Shown: positions 24,571 to 32,478 of the stretch, one piece after another
Numbering within the stretch: the stretch's first letter is position 1
Layout of the letters: each line of letters begins with the position of its first letter
DNA from: CAILHX01 sp046155285
Lineage (GTDB): Bacteria; Pseudomonadota; Gammaproteobacteria; Burkholderiales; Methylophilaceae
Assembly: GCA_046155285.1 (NCBI GenBank)
Contig: JBJXEA010000009.1
Span: 53,874 to 117,873 of the forward strand
Direction of reading: 5' to 3'
DNA length: 64,000 nt
Notes under the pieces: generated by a model
What the model was told of the DNA's origin: nothing
Database searches by the model: none
Seen by the model: the letters and a program-made list of their open reading frames with translations, nothing else
Made by a program: the position numbers and the translations under genes

Positions 24571-25210
24571 TTTACTGATTTTTGACTGGGACGGCACTTT
24601 GTCCGACTCTACCGCGGCTATTGTGGATGCATTACTTTGTGCCAGTAGCGATCTTGGTTTTACAATACCTAATGAACAAGAGGCGCGTGACACCATAGGT
24701 TTGGAGCTGCACGCAGCATTCATCAAGTTATTGGGAGACATTGATGCTGCCACGGCACAAGCATTGACTGAACGCTATAACCACTATTACAACGCCGCCA
24801 GTCATGGCATTCAGTTGTTTGATGGCGTGTATCATGGCCTGCAGGAACTGATTAGTCTTGGTTTTAAGCTGGCGGTAGCCAGTGGTAAGCGAGAACATAG
24901 CTTAAGACAATCTATAGAACAGGCCAATTTTACAAACTTGATGGCGGCGGTACGTAGCGTAGAAAATTGTCTTTCCAAACCTCACCCGCAAATGTTGCAA
25001 GAAATTATGCATGAACTGAGTGTGCCACAGCAACGCAGCTTGATGATAGGAGACTCCGTATTTGACTTGCAGATGGCGCAAAATGCAGGGGTCGCCAGTC
25101 TTGGCGTGAGCTACGGCGCACAAGCCGAGCACGCCTTAATTCCACACAAGCCGCTGGCTTGTTTTGACAATTTTGCTACACTTCACGCATGGTTACGCAC
25201 GAACGCTTGA
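24554..25210 (+). CDS. HAD-superfamily phosphatase (Gph-like subfamily)
   Basis: 218 residues. Motif I DWDGTLSDS at residues 10-18 holds the nucleophile Asp, motif II is VASGKR near 113, motif III SKPHPQ near 137 and motif IV MIGDSVFDLQMA near 160. A cap of subfamily I type lies between I and II. Substrate unknown: phosphoglycolate-phosphatase-like and rluC-linked HAD proteins share this form. It overlaps rluC by 17 bases and the Rieske gene by 22, indicating translational coupling. Confidence 0.9.
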   Translation: MPKQFDLLIFDWDGTLSDSTAAIVDALLCASSDLGFTIPNEQEARDTIGLELHAAFIKLLGDIDAATAQALTERYNHYYNAASHGIQLFDGVYHGLQELISLGFKLAVASGKREHSLRQSIEQANFTNLMAAVRSVENCLSKPHPQMLQEIMHELSVPQQRSLMIGDSVFDLQMAQNAGVASLGVSYGAQAEHALIPHKPLACFDNFATLHAWLRTNA

Positions 25211-25539
25211 TTTGCAGCAGTGATGAGGTGGTGGAAAAGGGTACAGGCGTGCGCTTTGCCATGCCACATCTTGGTGAGCGCGAGACTGGCTTTGTGGTGC
25301 GCTATCGCGGCGCGGTACATGGCTACATCAACCAATGTGCACATGTGCCAGCACCTTTAGACTGGAATGAGGGCGATTTTTTTGACCTGACGCGCACTGC
25401 CATTATCTGCGCCACGCATGGTGCGCAGTATCATCCAGAAACGGGCTATTGCGAGTTGGGGCCGTGCAAGGGAAAATCGCTCAGGAAACTAAACGTAATT
25501 GAACGCGACCATAAGATTTATTTACTGGAATCAAATTAA
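25189..25539 (+). CDS. Small Rieske [2Fe-2S] protein
   Basis: 116 residues with the two halves of the Rieske cluster site, CAHV near residue 48 and CATHGAQY near 78. The second half lacks the disulfide cysteines of respiratory Rieske proteins, so it is ferredoxin-like and soluble. It lies between HAD phosphatase and SppA genes, an order I recognise from other Betaproteobacteria, but its electron partner is unknown. Confidence 0.88.
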   Translation: MVTHERLICSSDEVVEKGTGVRFAMPHLGERETGFVVRYRGAVHGYINQCAHVPAPLDWNEGDFFDLTRTAIICATHGAQYHPETGYCELGPCKGKSLRKLNVIERDHKIYLLESN

Positions 25540-25540
25540 A

Positions 25541-26467
25541 ATGACTGATACCCCAAACTGGGAACGCAACACCATAGAAAAGCTTGCCTTGGCGGCGTTG
25601 AACGAGCAAAAACGTGCGCGCAACTGGGGGATTCTGTTCAAGTCTCTCACTTTTATTTATCTGTTTGCGCTGTTGTTTATGGCCTCGAGCTGGTTTCCAC
25701 ATAACGGCTCCAGCGGCTCACATACGGCGGTGATAGACATTCGTGGCGAGATTGGCGATGGCGATGCGGTGAATGCGGATGATGCTATTTCCAGCCTGCA
25801 ATCGGCGTTTGAAGACAAAAATACCAAAGGCGTGATTTTGCGTATTAACAGCCCCGGCGGCAGTCCGGTGCAAGCGGGCATCATCAACGATGAAATTGGT
25901 CGTCTACGCAAGCTGCATCCTACCATTCCCTTGTATGCGGTAGTTGAAGATATATGCGCCTCTGGCGGCTATTACATCGCGGTGGCGGCTGATAAAATTT
26001 ACGTGGACAAGGCGAGCATCGTGGGTTCAATTGGTGTGCTGATGGACGGCTTCGGCTTTACTGGCACGATGGAGAAATTTGGCGTAGAGCGGCGCGTGAT
26101 GACGGCGGGCAAAAACAAAGCGTTCATGGATCCTTTTTCGCCAGTCAATCCTGCCCACAAGGTGCATGCACAGGCTATGCTGGACGAGATACATCAGCAG
26201 TTTATTAGCGTGGTGCGTAAAGGTCGCGGCGACCGCTTGAAAGAAACGCCGGACATGTTCTCTGGCCTGTTCTGGAGTGGCGAAAAGAGCGTAGAGCTAG
26301 GCTTGGCGGATGGTATAGGCAGTGCAGACATGGTGGCTAGGGACATTGTCAAAGAAGAAAATATGGTAGATTTCACGTCGCGCGAGGGCTTGGCAGACCG
26401 CTTTGCCAAGCAGTTGGGGGCAAGCGTCACTCAGGCATTGGCGCGTACGTCATTCAAATTACACTAA
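25541..26467 (+). CDS. sppA: Signal peptide peptidase SppA, S49 family
   Basis: 308 residues: short cytoplasmic N-terminus, one membrane helix (about residues 33-53, LFKSLTFIYLFALLFMAS) and a single S49 protease domain, the short form. The nucleophile serine is in CASGGYYIA near residue 148 and the catalytic lysine is likely in AGKNKAFMDPFSP near 200. It degrades signal peptides left in the membrane. I start it at ATG 25541 right after the Rieske stop; an upstream start at 25499 would lie within the Rieske gene. Confidence 0.92.
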   Translation: MTDTPNWERNTIEKLALAALNEQKRARNWGILFKSLTFIYLFALLFMASSWFPHNGSSGSHTAVIDIRGEIGDGDAVNADDAISSLQSAFEDKNTKGVILRINSPGGSPVQAGIINDEIGRLRKLHPTIPLYAVVEDICASGGYYIAVAADKIYVDKASIVGSIGVLMDGFGFTGTMEKFGVERRVMTAGKNKAFMDPFSPVNPAHKVHAQAMLDEIHQQFISVVRKGRGDRLKETPDMFSGLFWSGEKSVELGLADGIGSADMVARDIVKEENMVDFTSREGLADRFAKQLGASVTQALARTSFKLH

Positions 26468-26481
26468 AAGGCGAACACACC

Positions 26482-27414
26482 ATGAAACGCTGGCTATTAT
26501 TGCTTTGTTTGGCGACATCCCCCGTACTCTATGCGGCTTCTGCCATTGTGGAAGGGGTGAAAATGCCCGCGTGGAGCGAGCATGATGGTGTTAAAACGGC
26601 GTTGACTGCTGGCGTGCGCTTGGAGAATGCCGATATTGTGACAACTGGCTCTGGTGGCCGTGTGGCGCTGAAGCTGGAAGATGAAACCAGCGTCAAGCTG
26701 GGTGAAAATGCCAAATTGGTGTTGGATAATATGGTGCAGGGAGCAGGAGCCTCTTATCGCGCCGCGCTTTCCGTGCCACAAGGCGCATTTCGCCTGACTA
26801 CCAAGCCGCTTTATCAAAAAGTTGCCGTAGAAAAACGCAAGAAAAAACACGGCAAAAAGAAGGTAAAAAAATCCAAACAGCCACAGATTGACTTGCGCCA
26901 ACATGAGTTTAATGTGAAGTTGGGCACGTTGACCGCCGTGACGCAATCCGTGGATATTGTGGGCAAAAGTAGTGGCGAACGCGATGTGATAGGCTTGCTT
27001 AAAGGTGAGGCGCAGATTTCACATGATGACACCTCTAGCGTTACCTTGAGCCGCGCCAAGTCTTATGTGGATGCGCTGAATCCTGGTAGTCTGAATGCGC
27101 CAGCTAAAGCTGCCGCGCAAGATTTGCAAGCATGGAAAACGGCCACCGACCTCACCACAGGTCGTGGTATCGCTAGCAGAAATGGCCGCTGGAAAGTCAG
27201 TGTCGGGACTTTCCGTGACCGTGCGGAAGCCGACAGTCTGATGCACCAATTGGACGAAGAAGGCTACGCCGCAGAAGTGGTGTCAGCCAATATTGGCGGC
27301 AAGTCGCAAGCGCGGTTGCAAATTCCACGTATGAAATCCAACCAAGACGCGGCTGTGGTGGCAGAACGCGTGCGCCAGCAGTTTGATCTGGACACGGTCA
27401 CTGTCATCCGCTAA
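26482..27414 (+). CDS. Secreted FecR-like and SPOR domain protein
   Basis: 310 residues. A signal peptide (about 18 residues, cleaved near YAA-SA) is followed by a FecR-like beta-rich domain (ENADIVTTGSGGRVALKLEDETSVKLGENAKL) at about 45-90, a lysine-rich linker (KRKKKHGKKKVKKSKQ) near 113-130, a second beta part, and a C-terminal SPOR domain (GRWKVSVGTFRDRAEADSLM) from about 232, which binds denuded peptidoglycan. It is probably periplasmic and linked to the cell wall. The stop overlaps the pgl start (CTAATG). Confidence 0.82.
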   Translation: MKRWLLLLCLATSPVLYAASAIVEGVKMPAWSEHDGVKTALTAGVRLENADIVTTGSGGRVALKLEDETSVKLGENAKLVLDNMVQGAGASYRAALSVPQGAFRLTTKPLYQKVAVEKRKKKHGKKKVKKSKQPQIDLRQHEFNVKLGTLTAVTQSVDIVGKSSGERDVIGLLKGEAQISHDDTSSVTLSRAKSYVDALNPGSLNAPAKAAAQDLQAWKTATDLTTGRGIASRNGRWKVSVGTFRDRAEADSLMHQLDEEGYAAEVVSANIGGKSQARLQIPRMKSNQDAAVVAERVRQQFDLDTVTVIR

Positions 27415-28082
27415 TGCAAATCACACGCTGGAAAGAGTTCCCCACAGTTGCAGCGCTACGCGATGCGGCAATCAAAGCCGTGCTTGATGCTGCAAGCATC
27501 GCCATTGCGGCGCGTGGGCGCTTTGATGTGGTGCTGGCGGGGGGCACTACGCCACGCGACATTTATCACGTTCTACGCAGCGCACAGACTGATTGGGCGT
27601 GCTGGCACATTTGGTACGGGGATGAGCGCTGCTTGCCAGCCGATGACTCAGAGCGCAACAGCAAAATGGCGCAGGACGTGTGGCTGAACCACGTCGCCAT
27701 TCCCGTAGCACAAATTCACCCCATGCCCACAGAACTCGGCGCACAGGCCGCAGTAGCAAGCTACAACCAAGCCTTGAGTGGCGTAGGCGACTTCGACTTG
27801 GTGCTGCTGGGTATAGGCGAAGACGGCCACACCGCCAGCCTGTTCCCCGGCCATGCTTGGGAAGGCAACACACCCACCATCGCCGTTAGCAACGCCCCCA
27901 AGCCACCTTCTGATCGCGTCAGCTTGACCGCATCGCGCCTAAGCCAAGCACGGCAGGTGTTGTTTATCGTGACGGGGAGCAACAAGCGCGAAGCAGTGCA
28001 GCAGTGGCGAAGTGGGGCTGCATTGCCTGTGGCTGCGATTGCGCCTCAAGCTGGGGTGGATGTGTTTCTGTGCCTCCAGTAA
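27414..28082 (+). CDS. pgl: 6-phosphogluconolactonase, copy 1
   Basis: 222 residues, complete, of the DevB/NagB-like type: RGRFDVVLAGGTTPRDIYHVL near residue 36-56, WYGDERCLP near 67, and GIGEDGHTASLFPGH near 135, the signature of the family. It hydrolyses 6-phosphogluconolactone in the pentose phosphate or Entner-Doudoroff route. It overlaps the preceding gene by one base and is the last gene of the rluC-pgl run. A second copy with a different N-terminus starts at 29448. Confidence 0.93.
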   Translation: MQITRWKEFPTVAALRDAAIKAVLDAASIAIAARGRFDVVLAGGTTPRDIYHVLRSAQTDWACWHIWYGDERCLPADDSERNSKMAQDVWLNHVAIPVAQIHPMPTELGAQAAVASYNQALSGVGDFDLVLLGIGEDGHTASLFPGHAWEGNTPTIAVSNAPKPPSDRVSLTASRLSQARQVLFIVTGSNKREAVQQWRSGAALPVAAIAPQAGVDVFLCLQ

Positions 28083-28109
28083 AACCGAAGTAGTGGCGAA
28101 CGAAAAGTT

Positions 28110-28138
28110 TGTCATTTTGTGACTTATAAACTACAATA
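28110..28138 (+). promoter_or_regulatory. Sigma-70 promoter of the higBA-like locus
   Basis: TTGTCA, 17-base spacer, TACAAT, ending five bases before the toxin ATG at 28144. GTCA and TGAC halves near the -35 (28112-28123) could serve an antitoxin operator. Confidence 0.7.
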
Positions 28139-28143
28139 AACCA

Positions 28144-28466
28144 ATGATAGAGCTGTTCCGATACCAGCTTGAGAACGGCGATATTCCGTTAGTCGCAGGC
28201 TTAGCGGTCTGCTGGATGTTCGCGCAAAAGCACAAATTCAAATTCGCTTCAAACGGGTAGAGTCTGGCAACTTTGGCGACCACAAACCGGTAGGCGATGG
28301 CGTTTCCGAGTTTCGGGTGAGCGTTGGTGCTGGCTACCGCGTCTATTACGGGTTGCATGGAAAAACCCTTGTGGTGCTGTTGTGCGGTGGTAATAAGGCC
28401 ACGCAACAAGCGGACATCAAGCTCGCAAAAGAATACTGGGCTGATTGGAAAAGGAAAAACTCATGA
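28144..28466 (+). pseudogene. HigB/RelE-family toxin gene broken by a frameshift
   Basis: The ATG frame gives MIELFRYQLENGDIP, then runs out of family likeness and stops near 28260. From about 28190 a second frame carries the rest of a HigB-type addiction toxin: RRLSGLLDVRAKAQIQIRFK, then FGDHKPVGDGVSEFRVSVG, YRVYYGLHGKTLVVLLCGG, and a stop at 28464-28466. The two parts join only with a one-base shift near codon 15. The stop overlaps the antitoxin start in ATGA. So the toxin is probably inactive, unless frameshifting or sequencing error explains the break. Confidence 0.8.
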
Positions 28467-28795
28467 CTGGGAAATTGAACGCATCCGTATCCAATACGGA
28501 AGAAACCATCAAAGAACTACGCGCCGACAAACAATTTGCTGTTGAATATCTCAAGGCGGCGCTTGAAGAATTGGACGACCCAGATAACCGTGCCGCAGGG
28601 CTGCTGGCCTTGCGCGACGTGGCTGAAGCCTATGGCGGACTGGGTGCAGTGGCTGCACAAGCCGGAATCAGTCGGGAAGCGCTTTATCGTTCACTCTCTC
28701 CCAAGGGCAATCCCACACTTAAAACATTGGTCGCGGTATTGAAAACTGTCGGTATGCGCTTATCGGTAGAGCCGGATAGCCATGTGCACGCTTAA
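28463..28795 (+). CDS. HigA-like antitoxin
   Basis: 110 residues from ATG 28463. The C-terminal half is a Cro/C1-type helix-turn-helix, GLGAVAAQAGISREALYRSL then PTLKTLVAVLKTVGMRLSV, typical of the antidote proteins paired with HI1419-type toxins. It overlaps the end of the toxin pseudogene by four bases. With the toxin broken it is an orphan regulator now. Confidence 0.85.
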   Translation: MTGKLNASVSNTEETIKELRADKQFAVEYLKAALEELDDPDNRAAGLLALRDVAEAYGGLGAVAAQAGISREALYRSLSPKGNPTLKTLVAVLKTVGMRLSVEPDSHVHA

Positions 28796-28823
28796 GATTC
28801 AAGCTACATTTGTCTAGTTAAAG

Positions 28824-29150
28824 CTAACCCGCACGCCGTTTGTCTGCACGCCCTGTTGAGCGAGCGGTGAGGTTGGATGGTTTCTCAAACAGGCGGCCAG
28901 AGGCGTATTTGTGTAAAACGCTGGCGATAAAAGTTTGGTACGGAATACCTTCTTCCAAGGCGCGAGCTTGAATATCCATCAAATCTGGCGACGAAAGCCG
29001 GATATTGATACGCCGGTCTTTGATAAAGGTTGCAGTAGCCGCAGCCTTGAATTTCGCTAGGTCGGCTTTTGAAGGCGAAGTGGACTTGAACTCGCCTTGT
29101 TCATAGGCATTCAGAATATCTTTCTCAAATTCATCAAGTTTTTTCATCAC
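28824..29150 (-). CDS. BrnA/CopG-like antitoxin
   Basis: 108 residues, two adjacent start ATGs. The core RRINIRLSSPDLMDIQARAL at about 47-66 followed by GIPYQTFIASVLHKYASGRL is a ribbon-helix-helix of the type found in CopG/BrnA antitoxins. It is downstream of and overlaps by a few bases the toxin gene at 29147, toxin first. The C-terminus is Arg-rich. Family name by resemblance only. Confidence 0.75.
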   Translation of the reverse strand: MMKKLDEFEKDILNAYEQGEFKSTSPSKADLAKFKAAATATFIKDRRINIRLSSPDLMDIQARALEEGIPYQTFIASVLHKYASGRLFEKPSNLTARSTGRADKRRAG

Positions 29151-29434
29151 GGTTGCTCCTTAAGCAAGTAGTTTCTGGTGGCCTTTCTACTTGGAATCAC
29201 CGTCTTCAAGAAGAAGTAATCCGGCTCTTCAGCGTAGGGCACCAAATAAACGTAAGCATCAAGCACTACAACAAAAGCGGATTGGTTGGGATGTTTCTCC
29301 GCGTTAGGGTGGCGCAACTCATCCAGCAAACCATCCGCTTCAATCGCAAGCACTATTTCCTCAAACGAGATGCTACGCTCAAGTTTCAATGCCTCGTTTT
29401 TCTCGTGATTCCACCGGAAAGGTTTCATGGGCAT
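29147..29434 (-). CDS. BrnT-like toxin
   Basis: 95 residues. The opening FRWNHEKNEALKLERSISFEE and the end FFLKTVIPSRKATRNYL match the BrnT-like RNase toxin fold (a compact RelE-like protein). It may start at the first ATG or two codons on (MKPFRW). It is transcribed towards the higBA-like locus and away from pgl copy 2; the pair forms a second, apparently intact toxin-antitoxin module. Confidence 0.75.
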   Translation of the reverse strand: MPMKPFRWNHEKNEALKLERSISFEEIVLAIEADGLLDELRHPNAEKHPNQSAFVVVLDAYVYLVPYAEEPDYFFLKTVIPSRKATRNYLLKEQP

Positions 29435-29447
29435 AGTCTAGCATTGC

Positions 29448-30140
29448 GTGTGCCTAATGTCACCTGTTGGAAACTGTTTTATGGGTGCGAAATGTAGTTT
29501 TGCAAGACTTGACCCCGAGGTTATAGGCTTCGTGTTAAGCGCTGCACAAGCCGCCATCGCTAGCCGTGGACGTTTTGATATTGTGCTGGCCGGCGGCACT
29601 ACACCGCGCGACATCTACCAAACGCTACGTGCCGAAAAATCCGACTGGGCGCACTGGCACATCTGGTACGGCGATGAACGCTGCCTGCCTGCCGTTCATC
29701 CCGAACGCAATAGCAAAATGGCGCAGGATGTGTGGCTGAGCCACGTCACCATTCCCGCCGCACAAATACACCCTATGCCCACAGAACTGGGCGCTAAAGC
29801 CGCAGTAGCAGCCTATAACCAAGCGTTGCAAGGGGTAGGGGATTTCGATTTAGTATTGTTGGGCATAGGCGAAGACGGTCACACCGCCAGCTTGTTCCCT
29901 GGCCACGCTTGGGAAGGCACCACCCCAACCATCGCCGTCAGCAACGCCCCAAAACCACCCTCAGACCGCGTCAGTCTCTCAGCCTCAAGACTAAGCCAGT
30001 CGCGGCAAGTATTGATTATCGTGACCGGAAGTAATAAGCGTAAGGCGGTCCAGAAATGGCGTAGCGGCGTGTCGTTGCCTGTGGCCGCGATTGCGCCTAA
30101 GCCTGGGGTGGATGTGTATCTGGATGTGGCTGCTACTTAG
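29448..30140 (+). CDS. 6-phosphogluconolactonase, copy 2, with altered N-terminus
   Basis: From about 29537 (AAIASRGRFDIVLAGGTTP) the protein matches copy 1 at most positions to the end, with the GIGEDGHTASLFPGH motif intact. Before that point the roughly 30 residues of copy 1 are missing and replaced by unrelated sequence (FARLDPEVIGFVLS...). The real start is unclear: GTG 29448, ATG 29457 or ATG 29481 are all in frame and none has a good ribosome site. It may be a 5'-truncated, possibly silent duplicate. Confidence 0.7.
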   Translation: MCLMSPVGNCFMGAKCSFARLDPEVIGFVLSAAQAAIASRGRFDIVLAGGTTPRDIYQTLRAEKSDWAHWHIWYGDERCLPAVHPERNSKMAQDVWLSHVTIPAAQIHPMPTELGAKAAVAAYNQALQGVGDFDLVLLGIGEDGHTASLFPGHAWEGTTPTIAVSNAPKPPSDRVSLSASRLSQSRQVLIIVTGSNKRKAVQKWRSGVSLPVAAIAPKPGVDVYLDVAAT

Positions 30141-30444
30141 TGTTTGCGCTTGGAAAGTGGAGCCGGTAAGAAGCCGAAAGCACATTACGGGAACTCTTTC
30201 CTAACCCCGCTACGTTTGCTGGCAAAGAGACCGACTAGGAAGAGGTGGGCTATGTGGCGTGATTTCATAGACGTGAAAATGTAAAGACGGGATGTGAAGC
30301 AAATCGAACGGCTTCTGTCTTGAATGAATCTGAATAGCGGGGGCACATCCGTTTGATGATTCTAGCCATGCCACATCTCCTCAAAAGTTAGAGTGATGTG
30401 TCTACTTTCTTAGGGTAAGTCCAGTGTCCTGCTTGAATGATGGG
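30141..30444. other. Noncoding stretch holding an IS remnant
   Basis: 304 bases without an intact gene. The left 120 bases show nothing recognisable; the right half is the IS3-family fragment listed separately. Confidence 0.6.
30265..30423 (-). mobile_element. Remnant of an IS3-family element (left end and start of orfA)
   Basis: On the minus strand a terminal-repeat-like end TGGACTTACCCTAAGAAAGT (from 30423), a GAGGAG ribosome site at 30381-30376, and an ATG at 30369 open a 34-residue peptide containing RYSDSFKTEAVRFASHP, the N-terminus of IS3-type OrfA. It stops at 30265 and no further transposase is present. Confidence 0.7.
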
Positions 30445-30684
30445 TTAGCCCTTGTTGGAGAGCTCACCTTGAAGCTTCTTTCCGATGGGGGAGTTGAGCG
30501 GAACCATGTTGCTAGAACCGCAAGCCCTACATGCCTTGTGGCGTGTGCTTAACCGCCAAATACTATAAATAACGCCAGGCACTATTATGCACACCCAAAG
30601 AACTGCTTCAATTAGGATACTGCCTTTTGTGATTGTCTTTGGCTCGCCAACAGTGCCACAGTTTGAACAAATTTGATTACTCAT
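30445..30684 (-). CDS. Small membrane protein with a split zinc ribbon
   Basis: 79 residues. Two CxxC knuckles, Cys6/Cys9 (CSNCG) and Cys52/Cys55 (CRACG), flank one hydrophobic segment (about 23-44, LIEAVLWVCIIVPGVIYSIW). The arrangement recalls LITAF-like and related zinc-ribbon membrane proteins in which a membrane-inserted helix lies between the halves of the metal site. No function can be stated. The gene stands alone between an IS remnant and pgi. Confidence 0.65.
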   Translation of the reverse strand: MSNQICSNCGTVGEPKTITKGSILIEAVLWVCIIVPGVIYSIWRLSTRHKACRACGSSNMVPLNSPIGKKLQGELSNKG

Positions 30685-30828
30685 AATGTTCTTTTATGGC
30701 TAACGTAAAAGAGGCACCCTAAAAATCGCCTTCGAGGTGCTGAATCCTGCACGAAACTCCACAATCCATTGTTTTAATTGGAAGTAATAATTTGGCATCC
30801 TCTAACTCTTCAGTGAAAAGCACCGTCA

Positions 30829-32472
30829 TCAGCAAGTATGCTGCTTAAAGTAGTTAATCAGGCCGCGAGTCGAAGCGTCATGCCCGCTCACAGGCTTCTC
30901 ATCCAACAATTGAGGTTGAATCGCTTGTGCCAGTTGCTTGCCTAGCTCCACGCCCCATTGGTCGAAGGAGTTGATGTTCCAGATGATGCCTTGCACGAAG
31001 ATTTTGTGTTCATACAGCGCAATCAAAGAGCCCAGCGTTTTCGGGTCTAGTTTGTCGAACAGGATGGAGTTGGTGGGGCGGTTGCCTTCGAATACTTTGT
31101 GCGGGACGAGTTTTTCCAGCGCTTCGCCTTTCATGCCACCCTTTACCAACTCGGCGCGTGCTTCTTCTGCGGTTTTGCCTTGCATCAAGGCTTGGGTTTG
31201 CGCTAAGAAGTTGGAAAATAGTATTTTGTGGTGGTTGCCAATAGGGTAGAAGCTTTCCATCGGCATGATAAAGTCGGATGGAATCAGGCGCGTGCCTTGG
31301 TGTATCAGTTGGAAGAAGGCGTGCTGACCGTTGGTGCCGGGTTCGCCCCAAATAATCGGGCCAGTGTCGCATTCCACTTTATGGCCGTCACGGTCAACAA
31401 ATTTGCCGTTGCTTTCCATGTCACCTTGTTGGAAATAGGCCGAGAAGCGCGACAGAGATTGGTCGTAGGGCAGAATGGCGTGGGTTTGTGCGCCAAAAAA
31501 GTTGATGTACCACACGCCCAGCAAGCCCATCACTACGGGCAGATTTTTCTCCAGCGGCGTGGTGCGGAAATGTTCGTCCATCTCGAACGCGCCTTGCAAC
31601 ATGTCTTCAAAGTGATCCATGCCCAGATACAGCGCGATAGACAAGCCTATGGCCGACCACAGCGAATATCGTCCGCCTACCCAGTCCCAAAACTCGAACA
31701 TATTGGCGGTATCAATGCCGAATTTTGACACCTCTTCGGCGTTGGTGGAAAGTGCTACAAAATGCTTGGCGATTTGCTTTTCGTCTTTGGCTTTATCCAA
31801 GAACCAAGCGCGTGCAGAACGTGCGTTGGTGAGGGTTTCTTGCGTGGTGAAGGTTTTGGAAGCGACGATGAATAGGGTGGTTTCAGGGTTGCATCGTTTC
31901 AGCGTCTCGCCCAGATGCGTGCCATCCACATTGGACACAAAATAGGCATGCAAGTTGTCACGTCTATAGGGCTTGAGCGCCACGCATACCATGAACGGGC
32001 CGAGGTCGGAGCCGCCGATGCCGATGTTGATGATGTCGGTGATGGGTTTGCCGGTGTAGCCCAGCCATTTGCCACCTCTGACACGCTCGGTGAAGTCGCG
32101 CATTTGCGCCAACACCCGCTTAACTTCCGGCATTTGGTCTACGCCATCCACCATCACTTTGCGGTCGCCGCGATTACGCAGCGCGGTGTGCAACACGGCG
32201 CGATCTTCGGTGAAGTTGATTTTTTCACCGGCAAACATTTTGTCGCGCCATTGTTCTACATTGGCATCACGGGCAAGCTGGGTGAGCAGGCGCATGGTTT
32301 CTGGCGTGATGCGATTTTTGGAGTAATCCAGCAGTATGTCTTTGAACTTGAGCGAGAACTTGTCAAAACGCTCAGGATCGGCGGCGAACATGTCGCGCAT
32401 GTGTTGTGCGGAGATGACTTTTTGATGCTCTGTGAGTTGTTGCCAAGTGGCAGATTGTGTCAGACGTGACAT
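30829..32472 (-). CDS. pgi: Glucose-6-phosphate isomerase
   Basis: 547 residues, the normal length. Family signatures: NIGIGGSDLGPFMV near 150, VGGRYSLWSAIGLS near 270 and QWGVELGKQLA near 513, the last with the active-site lysine. It interconverts glucose 6-phosphate and fructose 6-phosphate. Only six bases separate it from the stop of glgB upstream on the same strand, so glgB-pgi is probably one transcript linking glycogen and glycolysis. Confidence 0.97.
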   Translation of the reverse strand: MSRLTQSATWQQLTEHQKVISAQHMRDMFAADPERFDKFSLKFKDILLDYSKNRITPETMRLLTQLARDANVEQWRDKMFAGEKINFTEDRAVLHTALRNRGDRKVMVDGVDQMPEVKRVLAQMRDFTERVRGGKWLGYTGKPITDIINIGIGGSDLGPFMVCVALKPYRRDNLHAYFVSNVDGTHLGETLKRCNPETTLFIVASKTFTTQETLTNARSARAWFLDKAKDEKQIAKHFVALSTNAEEVSKFGIDTANMFEFWDWVGGRYSLWSAIGLSIALYLGMDHFEDMLQGAFEMDEHFRTTPLEKNLPVVMGLLGVWYINFFGAQTHAILPYDQSLSRFSAYFQQGDMESNGKFVDRDGHKVECDTGPIIWGEPGTNGQHAFFQLIHQGTRLIPSDFIMPMESFYPIGNHHKILFSNFLAQTQALMQGKTAEEARAELVKGGMKGEALEKLVPHKVFEGNRPTNSILFDKLDPKTLGSLIALYEHKIFVQGIIWNINSFDQWGVELGKQLAQAIQPQLLDEKPVSGHDASTRGLINYFKQHTC

Positions 32473-32478
32473 GATCTC

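Noticed and set aside
30141..30264. A gene in the left part of the gap after pgl copy 2
   Set aside because: Both strands show frequent stops and no recognisable peptide.
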